The notes below the pieces were generated by a model that worked only from the letters and a program-made list of their open reading frames with translations, did not search any database and had not been told where the DNA came from. From JBBQXY01 sp051004815 (GTDB lineage: Bacteria; Chloroflexota; Ktedonobacteria; Ktedonobacterales; Ktedonobacteraceae): a DNA stretch of 17,699 bases. Where the stretch lies: contig JBPCJY010000004.1 in assembly GCA_051004815.1 (NCBI GenBank), positions 1-17,699 on the forward strand. Direction: 5' to 3'. Every line of letters starts with the position of its first letter. Within the stretch, counting starts at the first letter, position 1. Of the stretch, positions 8,481-14,273 are shown piece by piece. A program made the translations under genes and the position numbers.

Positions 8481-9068
8481 ATGAAGTTAAGCCAATACGC
8501 CAAAAAAACAGGGGTCAGTTACAAAACCGCATGGCGATGGTATAAATCTGGCACCTTAGACGCCTATAAAACGGCAACAGGCATCGTGATTGTACGCGAT
8601 GCCTCCGACCCCAAACCTGTTACTGGTCGCATCGCGCTGTATGCGCGTGTCTCTTCCATTGGGCAAAAAGAGGATTTAGACCGTCAGCTTGTTCGCTTGA
8701 AAGATTACGCAGCCGCGAAAGGCTATCAGGTTGCAAAAGAGGTGACAGAAATTGCCTCTGGTCTCAATGACAAGAGACCAAAACTAGAGAAGCTCTTAGC
8801 GGATGTGAGTATCGGGACCATTGTCGTTGAGAATCGTGATCGTCTGACCCGTTTCGGGAGCCACTACATCGAAACGCTCCTGGAAGCTCAAGGCAGGCAT
8901 GTCGAGATGATCTTTCAAAGTGAGACAGGCGATGAATTGGTTGATGATTTTGTGAGCGTGATTACCAGCATGGCAGCACGCATCTACGGACGTAGGCAGA
9001 GCAAGCGACGTGCAGAGAAAATACAACAGTGTGTTGAGCAGGTGATGAAGGACGAGGACAAGGAATGA
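8481..9068 (+). CDS. tnpA: IS607-family transposase, serine site-specific recombinase (TnpA)
   Basis: This 195-residue serine recombinase cuts and joins DNA through a 5'-phosphoserine and catalyses IS607 transposition. A MerR-type HTH comes first (about residues 2-40, LSQYAKKTGVSYKTAWRWYK), then the resolvase catalytic domain. Its motif YARVSS supplies the nucleophile Ser58, followed by Q near 62 and DLDRQ. A conserved ENRDRLTRFG block lies near 117-126. The C-terminal end is basic (GRRQSKRRAEK). The small-HTH-first order and length are diagnostic for IS607. The gene appears full length and intact. It overlaps tnpB by the ATGA at 9065-9068, implying translational coupling. No ribosome site precedes the ATG (see promoter). 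Confidence 0.93.
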   Translation: MKLSQYAKKTGVSYKTAWRWYKSGTLDAYKTATGIVIVRDASDPKPVTGRIALYARVSSIGQKEDLDRQLVRLKDYAAAKGYQVAKEVTEIASGLNDKRPKLEKLLADVSIGTIVVENRDRLTRFGSHYIETLLEAQGRHVEMIFQSETGDELVDDFVSVITSMAARIYGRRQSKRRAEKIQQCVEQVMKDEDKE

Positions 9069-9476
9069 AAGTGGTACGAGGCTATAAAACCGAACTAGAC
9101 CTCAACACTGTGCAAAGAACGGCGTGTATGCGCACATGCTGGTGTCTCACGTTTTGCGTACAATTGGGGATTAGCCCGTTGTCAGGCGCGTCTATCGTAC
9201 TACTGGCAAATGTCCCACGGCTATTGACGCGGCCACAAAGAACTCAACCAGTTGAAGCAGACGAACTATCCCTGGATGTATGAAGTCTCCAAATGTGCAG
9301 CACAGGAAGCACTCAGGGACTTAGAAAAAGCGTACAAAAACTTTTACCGTAAGCTCAAGTTGAAAGCACAAGGGAAATTTCATGGCAAGCTCGGTTTTCC
9401 CAAATTCAAAAAGAAAAGCAAAGCTATCGGCTCATTCCGTTTAACAGGTTCGGTCAAGGTCTTTGCCGATACGGTA
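9065..9476 (+). pseudogene. tnpB: Truncated, frameshifted tnpB remnant (IS200/IS605/IS607 accessory nuclease)
   Basis: TnpB is an RNA-guided nuclease that favours retention of the element. The start MKVVRGYKTELDLN is normal. Reading then shifts by one base around 9127-9134 into the frame encoding HAGVSRFAYNWGLA, a typical TnpB N-terminal motif. In that frame a TGA interrupts at 9225-9227, after which the frame continues through NYPWMYEVSKCAAQEAL, FYRKLK, GKLGFPKFKKKSK and IGSFRLTGSVKVF. Similarity ends near 9476. Only about 135 of some 400 codons remain, and the RuvC and zinc-finger regions are missing, so no active nuclease is possible. The next gene begins within ten bases of the break. Confidence 0.88.
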
Positions 9477-9484
9477 AGTACTTT

Positions 9485-9811
9485 ATGGCAACCCAAGAAG
9501 AGCGGCTGACAAAGCTAGAGAATAGCCTTGCCAGCTTCCAAAGAGAAATGGTAACGAAGACAAGAGAAACAAACGAGAACAGTACCATTTTACTTGGACT
9601 GTACTATAAGCAAAGCATAGAAATCAAGGATATTCATAAGCGGCTTGACACTATGGATCAGCGGCTTGACACCATGGATCAACGGCTCGACACCGTAGAT
9701 CAACGGCTTGGTGCCATGGATCAACGTTTGATCTCCATAGATCAACGCATGGAAACAAAATTTGATGAGCAAGCACAACTGCTTCAAGAAATTCTTAAAC
9801 GCTTGCCGTAG
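9485..9811 (+). CDS. Small coiled-coil protein with heptad repeats
   Basis: This 108-residue, probably soluble protein has a helical N-terminus (EERLTKLENSLASFQREM) and then five and a half near-identical heptads of the form RLDTMDQ at residues 53-94. It ends with LLQEILKRLP. It is related to the protein encoded on the other strand at 7943-8314. The hydrophobic a/d positions (Leu and Met/Val/Ile) predict an oligomeric coiled coil. It starts directly after the tnpB remnant and lacks a clear ribosome site, so its original 5' region may have been replaced. It might be translated from tnpA/tnpB read-through, or not expressed. Function unknown. I recall similar heptad proteins from Ktedonobacteria, but cannot verify this. 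Confidence 0.65.
   Translation: MATQEERLTKLENSLASFQREMVTKTRETNENSTILLGLYYKQSIEIKDIHKRLDTMDQRLDTMDQRLDTVDQRLGAMDQRLISIDQRMETKFDEQAQLLQEILKRLP
9641..9766 (+). repeat. 21-bp tandem repeat within the coiled-coil gene
   Basis: Five units of 21 bp begin at 9641, 9662, 9683, 9704 and 9725, with a decayed sixth at 9746. The first unit is CGGCTTGACACTATGGATCA plus G. Units 1-3 differ by a few bases, and units 4-6 diverge further, which fits expansion by slippage or unequal exchange from one end. Each unit encodes one coiled-coil heptad, so unit number changes length without a frameshift. Confidence 0.9.
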
Positions 9812-9880
9812 TTCTCAGCATCAAGATACCTGTATTTTTTGTTCTCCAACATCAAGTACAGGTGTTTCTTTTGGTTTCGT

Positions 9881-9915
9881 ATTGCTCGTAAAGCAATGCA
9901 TTGCTTGACAGCAAT
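9881..9915. repeat. Nested palindrome
   Basis: AAGCAATGCATTGCTT at 9891-9906 is a perfect 16-bp palindrome. It is flanked by ATTGCT (9881-9886) and AGCAAT (9910-9915), which can pair with each other or with the inner arms, so alternative folds exist. This kind of structure occurs at ends of single-strand transposons and at recombinase sites, but no function can be assigned. Confidence 0.6.
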
Positions 9916-9929
9916 ATCGATAACAGCCC

Positions 9930-9990
9930 GAAACACAAAAGTACCGCGCCTTAAGTTGCCTAACGATAAAGCGCGGTACTTTTGTGTTTC
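9930..9990 (-). terminator. Very strong hairpin, terminator-like, without an adjacent gene
   Basis: A perfect 20-bp stem (left arm GAAACACAAAAGTACCGCGC at 9930-9949, its complement at 9971-9990) encloses a 21-base loop. On the minus strand it lies directly downstream of the GTCAAA repeat pair, in the position of a 3' terminator for a gene ending there. No T-tract follows, but T-rich runs lie within the stem. Its presumed gene is gone. Confidence 0.55.
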
Positions 9991-9992
9991 AG

Positions 9993-10016
9993 TTTGACAC
10001 CCAATTTGACACCCAA
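9993..10016. repeat. 12-bp perfect tandem repeat TTTGACACCCAA x2
   Basis: TTTGACACCCAA occurs twice head to tail (9993-10004 and 10005-10016). On the minus strand the repeat reads GTCAAA at a 12-base period and, in one frame, encodes Gly-Val-Lys-Leu-Gly-Val-Lys. A similar pair occurs at 10224-10243. Confidence 0.8.
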
Positions 10017-10075
10017 CAGCATTTACAATGGTTTACTTTGGTGGACGTAGACGGACAGTAAACCCTAGTCCCAGC

Positions 10076-10165
10076 CTACTCCCACGCCCCAATCTTCACG
10101 AACCCCTTGAGGAGATTACGGGCGATGATGAAGTGTTGGACATCATCTTTTGGTGCCCCTCTCAT
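10076..10165 (-). other. 29-codon reading frame, possible gene remnant
   Basis: From an ATG at 10165 the minus strand encodes MRGAPKDDVQHFIIARN, continuing to a Lys-Ile-Gly-Ala-Trp-Glu end at TAG. The composition looks like the C-terminal helix of a real protein. The frame is open six codons upstream of the ATG before a TGA. No good ribosome site is present. It could be the 3' end of a lost gene or a chance frame. Confidence 0.25.
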
Positions 10166-10223
10166 ACCCGCTAAAACGGCTTCTCATACTGCTTTAGCAA
10201 GCACTAAATATATAAAAAAACCG

Positions 10224-10243
10224 TTTGACAGCTATTTTGACAG
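10224..10243. repeat. Second TTTGACAG pair with 12-bp period
   Basis: TTTGACAG at 10224-10231 recurs at 10236-10243, start-to-start 12 bp, the same spacing as the pair at 9993-10016. On the minus strand it encodes Thr-Val-Lys-Ile-Ala-Val-Lys, then runs into a T-rich stretch (TTTTTTTATATATTT). Confidence 0.7.
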
Positions 10244-10340
10244 TTAACTCTGTAGTTACCAATTTTGATATTTAACGTTATTATACACGAACCTGTTATA
10301 TAGACCATCGTCAAAGAAGCTAAGTTGAAGAGGAGTAACA

Positions 10341-10553
10341 ATGGATACACTTGAAGAATTTCATAAAGCTGTAGAAGAACTAACAGCACAGCAAGCTGAG
10401 GAATACAAGAAGAATCCTCATACAAATTATAGCTGGGGAAATTTTCTGTTATCTTCAATTGTAAAGTGTGCAGACGAAGAGACACTCACCAAAATGATTG
10501 CTGATATTAAAGGACACATAAACCTACGAAGAACGCAACCTAACGTGTCCTAA
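10341..10553 (+). CDS. Hypothetical 70-residue protein
   Basis: I do not recognise this protein. It is small, acidic in its first half (EEFHKAVEEL, QQAEEYKK) and predicted mostly helical, with no membrane segment or Cys motif; the single Cys is at 43. The second half (ADEETLTKMIADIKGHI) reads as an amphipathic helix. The ATG has a strong ribosome site, AGAGGAG, six bases upstream, which makes it a credible gene. It lies 69 bp upstream of the DUF4145-like gene in the same direction. A weak terminator between them would allow partial cotranscription. Base composition is AT-richer than the genes to its left. Confidence 0.65.
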   Translation: MDTLEEFHKAVEELTAQQAEEYKKNPHTNYSWGNFLLSSIVKCADEETLTKMIADIKGHINLRRTQPNVS

Positions 10554-10564
10554 AAAACAAAAGC

Positions 10565-10587
10565 CTAATGCATTAGAGCGTTTTTTT
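10565..10587 (+). terminator. Possible weak terminator after the 70-residue gene
   Basis: CTAATGCATTAG (10565-10576) is a perfect 12-bp palindrome, followed after four bases by seven T at 10581-10587. The stem is short and AT-rich with little room for a loop, so termination would be inefficient. Confidence 0.4.
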
Positions 10588-10622
10588 ACATTGGTTGGAT
10601 AGGGAAGATATTGGAGACAGCT

Positions 10623-11363
10623 ATGTTTCAACAAAAGTCAAAAGATAAAGGAAAACGTGGGGAAGCTATACCTGAACCATATGAAGGATTACCAGATTCA
10701 TCCCATCTGGGTGGATTATGTCCGAGATGTGGTAAGCAATCAAGCTTTAAAATACTTGGAGTGTTTCCAGCATCATTTGATGGTACTATCTTCGCTGCAA
10801 ACCGAGATGGAACCCGTGAACACGTTATCCTTGATCAAGCTGTCTCACTCCTATGCAGCTACTGCAATCAACCTACAATAGTCGTTGAAGAGGAATGGGT
10901 CGGAGACCATCCAGCGCGTGAAAAAGAAAAAGGGGGAGGAACAATATCTTATCTTGGAATTCACTGGTGGCCTCTTCCTAATACACAGCTTCCAAAGGAT
11001 ATTCCAGCCGAAATCGCAGAAGCGTTTGCGGAAGCATCTAAAGCATTACATGCTGATTGTCCGCGAGCTTCTGCCGTTATGTCGCGTAGAACTCTTGAGG
11101 CAATCACAGTCGAAAAAGGTGAAACTAGCGGTTCTCTCGCTGAACGTTTGAGAAAATTAGAAACTAAGGGTGTTTTACATCCGACCCTTGTAGAATGGGT
11201 ACGTGAGGTCCGCTTAGTAGGAAATAGCGGAGGACATTATGATGTAATAAATCAGGTTTCAGTAGAAGATGCAGGTGATCTCTTACGCTTTGTCCGTGAG
11301 CTACTACGTAACCTTTATGAGCTACCAGCTGACCTTAATCGACGCCGCAAATCTAAATCATAA
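10623..11363 (+). CDS. DUF4145-like domain protein with N-terminal zinc-binding region
   Basis: From the ATG at 10623 the protein has 246 residues. The N-terminal part has two CxxC pairs (C33/C36 in CPRCGKQ and C78/C81 in CSYCNQP) that should bind one zinc. The C-terminal half fits DUF4145: a helix EAFAEASKALHADCPRAS, then SRRTLEAI (152-161), SLAERLRKLE, and the signature EVRLVGNSGGHYD (195-207), where GN and His205 are the most conserved positions, ending with a helical LLRFVRELLRNLYELP. DUF4145 occurs alone or fused to restriction and defence proteins, and its biochemical role is unclear. A TTG at 10611 could add four residues, but GGAG sits six bases before the ATG. The gene is convergent with the integrase gene, with only 20 bp between their stops. 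Confidence 0.8.
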   Translation: MFQQKSKDKGKRGEAIPEPYEGLPDSSHLGGLCPRCGKQSSFKILGVFPASFDGTIFAANRDGTREHVILDQAVSLLCSYCNQPTIVVEEEWVGDHPAREKEKGGGTISYLGIHWWPLPNTQLPKDIPAEIAEAFAEASKALHADCPRASAVMSRRTLEAITVEKGETSGSLAERLRKLETKGVLHPTLVEWVREVRLVGNSGGHYDVINQVSVEDAGDLLRFVRELLRNLYELPADLNRRRKSKS

Positions 11364-11383
11364 AAGTCGACGGTGCTTTTTAC

Positions 11384-12517
11384 CTATTCCTTATCATCCC
11401 TAAACAATATGTCCAGCTTCTTCATTGCCTCTTGCTGCATGGAAGGTAGCACATGCGAATAAACGTCCATTGTCATGCTAATGCTACTGTGTCCAAGAAG
11501 CTCCTGGACTACTTTTGGATGGACACCCATACCGAGCAAGATGGTTGCTGCGCTATGCCGCAGGTCATGAAAGCGGACATCCGGTAACTCTGCACTTTTA
11601 AGAAGTTTCTTATACCACCCTTGCAGGTTACTTGGTTCTATGTATCCGCCAACCATGCTACAGAATACGATATCCATTTCTCGCCAGGAGCCGCCAGCTT
11701 GTTTTCTCATCTCCTGTTGGCGTTCACGATGCTGCTTGAGTACGCCTATCACAAAGGCCGGTAACACGATGTTACGCCTACTTCTCGCCGTCTTTGGTTC
11801 AGACACGACAAGCCCATACTTCCCGATGCGATTGACAGTACGTTTCACTTGGAGACTTCCTGTTCGTAAGTTTATATCTTGCCAATGCAAACCAAGCAGT
11901 TCACCACGCCTCATACCTGTTGTAACGGCTACTGTGAGTAATGCTTCTAGCTTGTGGTCATGTGCCGCTTTTAACAAGCGTTGCGCTTGCTCCTGAGTAA
12001 GCGGTTGTATCTCATGACGCTTAGGGATAGGTGAGTTAACAAGGTCACACACATTACGCCCTATTAAATTCCACTTTACAGCGTTTTCCAGGGCTTCATG
12101 GAGTACCGAGTGAATACCTTTTACTCTCTTTTGGCTAAGCCCCTCATTAAGCTTTTGTGTGTAGAATGCCTGTACCTGTTGAGGTGTAAGCTTTTGCAAC
12201 CGAATATAGCCAAGAGAAGGTATGAGATGCTTCTGTATCACAATGCGATACATGTTATATGTACCAACGTTATGTGAAGAAGGTCTAAACACCTGCTCTA
12301 ACCATTGTTCTAAGTACACCTTGAGTAGTTGTTGAGGGCCAGTGGATAATGTCCCCTGCTCTTGCTCGTGTAGCGTCTTTCTAAGGACTACGTTCGCTTC
12401 CTTCTCTGATTTGTGATAGGTCGATTTAAGCTTACCGTTTTCAAGCCGCACCTGGGCGACCCAACGACCATCTTTACGTTGAAAGACTGAACCCTCACCA
12501 TGTTTACGCCTTGCCAT
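11384..12517 (-). CDS. int: Tyrosine site-specific integrase
   Basis: This 377-residue phage-type integrase recombines attachment sites of a mobile element. An AP2-like arm-binding domain comes first (GEGSVFQRKDGRWVAQVRL, about 7-25), then the core-binding SAM-like domain (about 60-160), then the catalytic domain with every active residue: Arg203 (TGMRRGE), Lys242 (EPKTARSRR), His317 and Arg320 (HDLRH), His343 (LGHSSI) and Tyr353 (DVYSH). Length and motifs match a complete enzyme. The ATG follows a GGTGG site. It is nine bases downstream of the excisionase-like gene, so the two form an operon. The attachment site would normally lie near the 3' end of int (around 11364-11386), but I found no duplicate of that sequence elsewhere in the window. 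Confidence 0.94.
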   Translation of the reverse strand: MARRKHGEGSVFQRKDGRWVAQVRLENGKLKSTYHKSEKEANVVLRKTLHEQEQGTLSTGPQQLLKVYLEQWLEQVFRPSSHNVGTYNMYRIVIQKHLIPSLGYIRLQKLTPQQVQAFYTQKLNEGLSQKRVKGIHSVLHEALENAVKWNLIGRNVCDLVNSPIPKRHEIQPLTQEQAQRLLKAAHDHKLEALLTVAVTTGMRRGELLGLHWQDINLRTGSLQVKRTVNRIGKYGLVVSEPKTARSRRNIVLPAFVIGVLKQHRERQQEMRKQAGGSWREMDIVFCSMVGGYIEPSNLQGWYKKLLKSAELPDVRFHDLRHSAATILLGMGVHPKVVQELLGHSSISMTMDVYSHVLPSMQQEAMKKLDILFRDDKE

Positions 12518-12526
12518 TCAAACCAC

Positions 12527-12748
12527 CTATCCTATCTGCTCACGTTGAGCGACAAAACGCCCTATTGAACCAGGGGCAAATCGTACAGCCCGACCGAACT
12601 TAATAACTGGTAGCCCTTCACGTATCAAGGTGTATACTGTTGGCCGACTAACCTTGAACAACTGCATCACATCGGCAATGGTGAGTAACGGCAGGAGCAA
12701 ATCATTGCCACTCTCTTGTTGGGATTGCTTCTTAACACGTTTTGCCAT
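12527..12748 (-). CDS. Excisionase-like helix-turn-helix protein
   Basis: This 73-residue protein has a basic N-terminus and a MerR/excisionase-type winged HTH: LLTIADVMQLFKVSRPTVYTLI at about 21-42 (helix-turn-helix), then EGLPVIKFGRAVRF (wing) and a final helix. Proteins of this type bind next to attachment sites and direct the integrase toward excision, or repress its gene. The ATG is preceded by GAGGTGG. The stop lies nine bases before the int start, so cotranscription is near certain. A copy of the GCTTGCCAT motif lies about 26 bp upstream of the start. Direct evidence for excision is absent; a repressor role is the alternative. Confidence 0.82.
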   Translation of the reverse strand: MAKRVKKQSQQESGNDLLLPLLTIADVMQLFKVSRPTVYTLIREGLPVIKFGRAVRFAPGSIGRFVAQREQIG

Positions 12749-13121
12749 ATTGCCACCTCACAATCCGCTAATAGCTTGCCATCGTTGTAGGTATGGGGGA
12801 GCAAGCTAGCCCTTTTTGTATTTATAGGGGCGCGTGTTACTTTGTTCCGCGCCCCGACTTTTTTGGGTTGCTGCAAAAAAAGTCGGTTGGTTGTTGGCGG
12901 CAAGCGGCGGCCCCAGGGGCATGCCGCCGCCGCTGCGCGTGCCGCCGACAACACACAGACATCCCCCATCGTTAGCTAGAGAAGCGAGGTGGCCCCTCAC
13001 CCAGCCCATTGCTAACGATGGGTGTGGGGCGTGCGCAGAGGTGAGCCACATGCACCAAGCGCGGAAGCCAATCTGCATCTGGCACACCACCCTCACCTGA
13101 GACCAACCACCTTTCACCATC
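12749..13121. other. Structured GC-rich leader between the sigma-like gene and the xis-like gene
   Basis: No gene is seen in these 373 bp. They contain a GCTTGCCAT motif copy (12774-12782), a GC hairpin (GGGGCGCG 12827-12834 with CGCGCCCC 12848-12855) followed by a T-tract on the plus strand, and an A/T hairpin (GACTTTTTT 12856-12864 with AAAAAAAGTC 12875-12884). There is also a two-tier GC cruciform (GCGGCGGC 12904-12911 with GCCGCCGC 12923-12930, outer GGCGGC 12896-12901 with GCCGCC 12941-12946) and a 12-bp inverted repeat CCCATCGTTAGC (12965-12976) with GCTAACGATGGG (13011-13022). On the minus strand all of it lies in the leader of the xis-int operon. Confidence 0.7.
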
Positions 13122-14093
13122 TCAAGCCACCACCGCAACCACGTCACCCGCCCTCTCCCGTTCCCGTAAGTACACCCCAACACGCGTATGGGCAACACCT
13201 GCCTCTTTCCCTAGAGCCACACCAGTCACCTTTTGCCCACGAGCCTGTAACGCATCATATGCCCGGTCGAGTCGTTGTCGTTGGCCCCTATTTATCCGCA
13301 CCTCCTGATACACTTTGTACTTCGGCCCCTCCAAGACACTTTGAGCGTACCAGCGAGGATACACCTGCTTGAGCTTCTCTCGCAAAACCAGCCGTCCACG
13401 CCACCACCTGCTATACACCGTTTTATAAGCGGAACTATCTCCATGAGCCCCACCAGCGATCTCTTGTACGGTCTCGGCCCCGGTCTGCGCCAAACCGCTC
13501 CACCGCCACATCACCTCACGAACGGTGGGCACCAAGGTGTCTATGGCTTGCACAATCGGTCTCTCATCCACCGCACTGACGACATGAGAAGGAGCAGACA
13601 CCCTCTCACCAAGCGTCATCTTTTCCTCGCCTTCAAACACCACCCCGCCAGACACCGGAACATCCAGACGCTCAATCGGACAACACGGACACGCCATCTC
13701 AGGAGAAACAATCAAGCTGTTAAAACGGTGACAGTATCGCCGTATCGCTCCATAGGCACATCCGAGTAAGTACGACAGAGGATTCTCGGCGTGAAGAGCT
13801 TGCTCAAAACATTCTAGAAGAGCCTGTGATCCCTCTTGGACGAGATCAAGATGCTCCAGAGAAGTCGAAACCCACCGATAGGTGGTCGCATAGCGAAAAG
13901 CGTAGCGTTGAACCCAAGGCAACAGACCCAGGACAATCTCATCACGCACCTGGTTGTCCCCACCCCGCGCACGCTCAACCAGCATCGACTCTTGCTCAGC
14001 CGTCCAACGGATAGACTTGCCCACATCGACGAGATACAATTGCTCATTGGTCAACAGGTCTCCATCCAAAGCCGTTTGCGAAAGCCGTGTCAT
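13122..14093 (-). CDS. Sigma-70-like protein with extra C-terminal HTH
   Basis: This 323-residue protein resembles an RNA polymerase sigma factor. Region 2 is seen at about 30-127: LVERARGGDNQVRDEIV, then LEHLDLVQEGSQALLECFEQAL (79-100), which matches the core-binding helix DLIQEG-GL, then YLLGCAYGAIRRYCHRF. A 60-residue linker holds a Cys cluster (MACPCCP, 133-139). Region-4-like sequence spans about 184-245 (LVPTVREVMWRWSGL, then TVQEIAGGAHGDSSAYKTVYSRW and LREKL). A third HTH lies at about 275-312 (ARGQKVTGVALGKEAGVAHTRVGVYLRE). It probably directs transcription of the element's own genes, but DNA binding without core polymerase is possible. The ATG has AAGGAAGG about 13 bases upstream, a long spacing. 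A palindrome pair lies 81-157 bp upstream. The gene is GC-richer than its neighbours. Confidence 0.72.
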   Translation of the reverse strand: MTRLSQTALDGDLLTNEQLYLVDVGKSIRWTAEQESMLVERARGGDNQVRDEIVLGLLPWVQRYAFRYATTYRWVSTSLEHLDLVQEGSQALLECFEQALHAENPLSYLLGCAYGAIRRYCHRFNSLIVSPEMACPCCPIERLDVPVSGGVVFEGEEKMTLGERVSAPSHVVSAVDERPIVQAIDTLVPTVREVMWRWSGLAQTGAETVQEIAGGAHGDSSAYKTVYSRWWRGRLVLREKLKQVYPRWYAQSVLEGPKYKVYQEVRINRGQRQRLDRAYDALQARGQKVTGVALGKEAGVAHTRVGVYLRERERAGDVVAVVA

Positions 14094-14116
14094 AGACCAA
14101 AACCATCCTTCCTTGA

Positions 14117-14162
14117 CATGCTCGGCCCACTAGCTCTATGATAAAGAAGAGAACCGAGCATG
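14117..14162. promoter_or_regulatory. 9-bp inverted repeat in the leader of the sigma-like gene
   Basis: CATGCTCGG (14117-14125) and CCGAGCATG (14154-14162) are perfect inverted copies with 28 bp between them. They lie 24-69 bp upstream of the sigma-like gene's start. They could be operator half-sites or form an mRNA hairpin near the start codon. Confidence 0.45.
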
Positions 14163-14173
14163 CTGACCTTTCA

Positions 14174-14250
14174 AATGGCTTGCCATTCGTTCTCACATCG
14201 CTAACTAGCGTCTCTCACACGCTAGTTAGCACCCCAAATGACTTGCCATT
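14174..14250. repeat. Repeat block A: two GCTTGCCATT sites 63 bp apart around an internal hairpin
   Basis: AATGGC-TT-GCCATT (14174-14187) is a perfect palindrome apart from its TT centre. A one-mismatch copy, AATGACTTGCCATT, lies at 14237-14250. Their common cores start at 14178 and 14241, 63 bp apart, about six DNA turns. Between them GCTAACTAGCGT (14200-14211) and ACGCTAGTTAGC (14219-14230) form a perfect 12-bp stem. The block lies upstream of the sigma-like gene. Confidence 0.8.
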
Positions 14251-14273
14251 CCTCTGCTACATACACTCCAAGA

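Larger units (their letters stand above)
8445..9476 (+). mobile_element. Degenerate IS607-type insertion element
   Basis: The stretch contains an intact serine recombinase gene (tnpA) overlapped by a decayed tnpB, the gene order of IS607. IS607 elements have no terminal inverted repeats, so the left end cannot be fixed. I start the feature at the tnpA promoter. The right end is lost: similarity to TnpB stops near 9476, and the RNA-guide region that normally follows tnpB is absent. Without TnpB the element could still be moved by the recombinase only if an end were restored, so it is probably immobile. Confidence 0.75.
9812..10340. other. Gene-poor stretch with stacked hairpins and repeats
   Basis: I see no convincing gene in these 529 bp. 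They hold, in order: a weak hairpin (ACCTGTA 9828-9834 with TACAGGT 9857-9863, T-rich); a 16-bp palindrome at 9891-9906; a 20-bp stem hairpin at 9930-9990; a 12-bp tandem repeat at 9993-10016; an 8-bp inverted repeat GGTTTACT/AGTAAACC (10030-10037, 10057-10064); a 29-codon minus-strand reading frame (10076-10165); and a second TTTGACA pair at 10224-10243. The mixture suggests the junk left by repeated integration or IS events. Confidence 0.7.

Noticed and set aside
10021..10100. tRNA gene as integration target
   Set aside because: The inverted repeat and GC content invited a look, but no T-loop consensus or cloverleaf could be built. No tRNA was found near either end of the integrase element.
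10204..10485. 93-codon minus-strand frame rich in Leu
   Set aside because: It is antisense to the 70-residue gene, which has a strong ribosome site. Only its last codons (the Val-Lys repeat) are of interest.
11364..11386. Attachment site at the 3' end of int
   Set aside because: It is the expected place, but I found no matching direct repeat elsewhere in the window, so no att site is annotated.
13275..13769. 164-codon plus-strand open frame
   Set aside because: It lies opposite the sigma-like gene and has Pro/His/Arg-rich composition typical of the antisense of a GC-rich gene, with no domain and no ribosome site.
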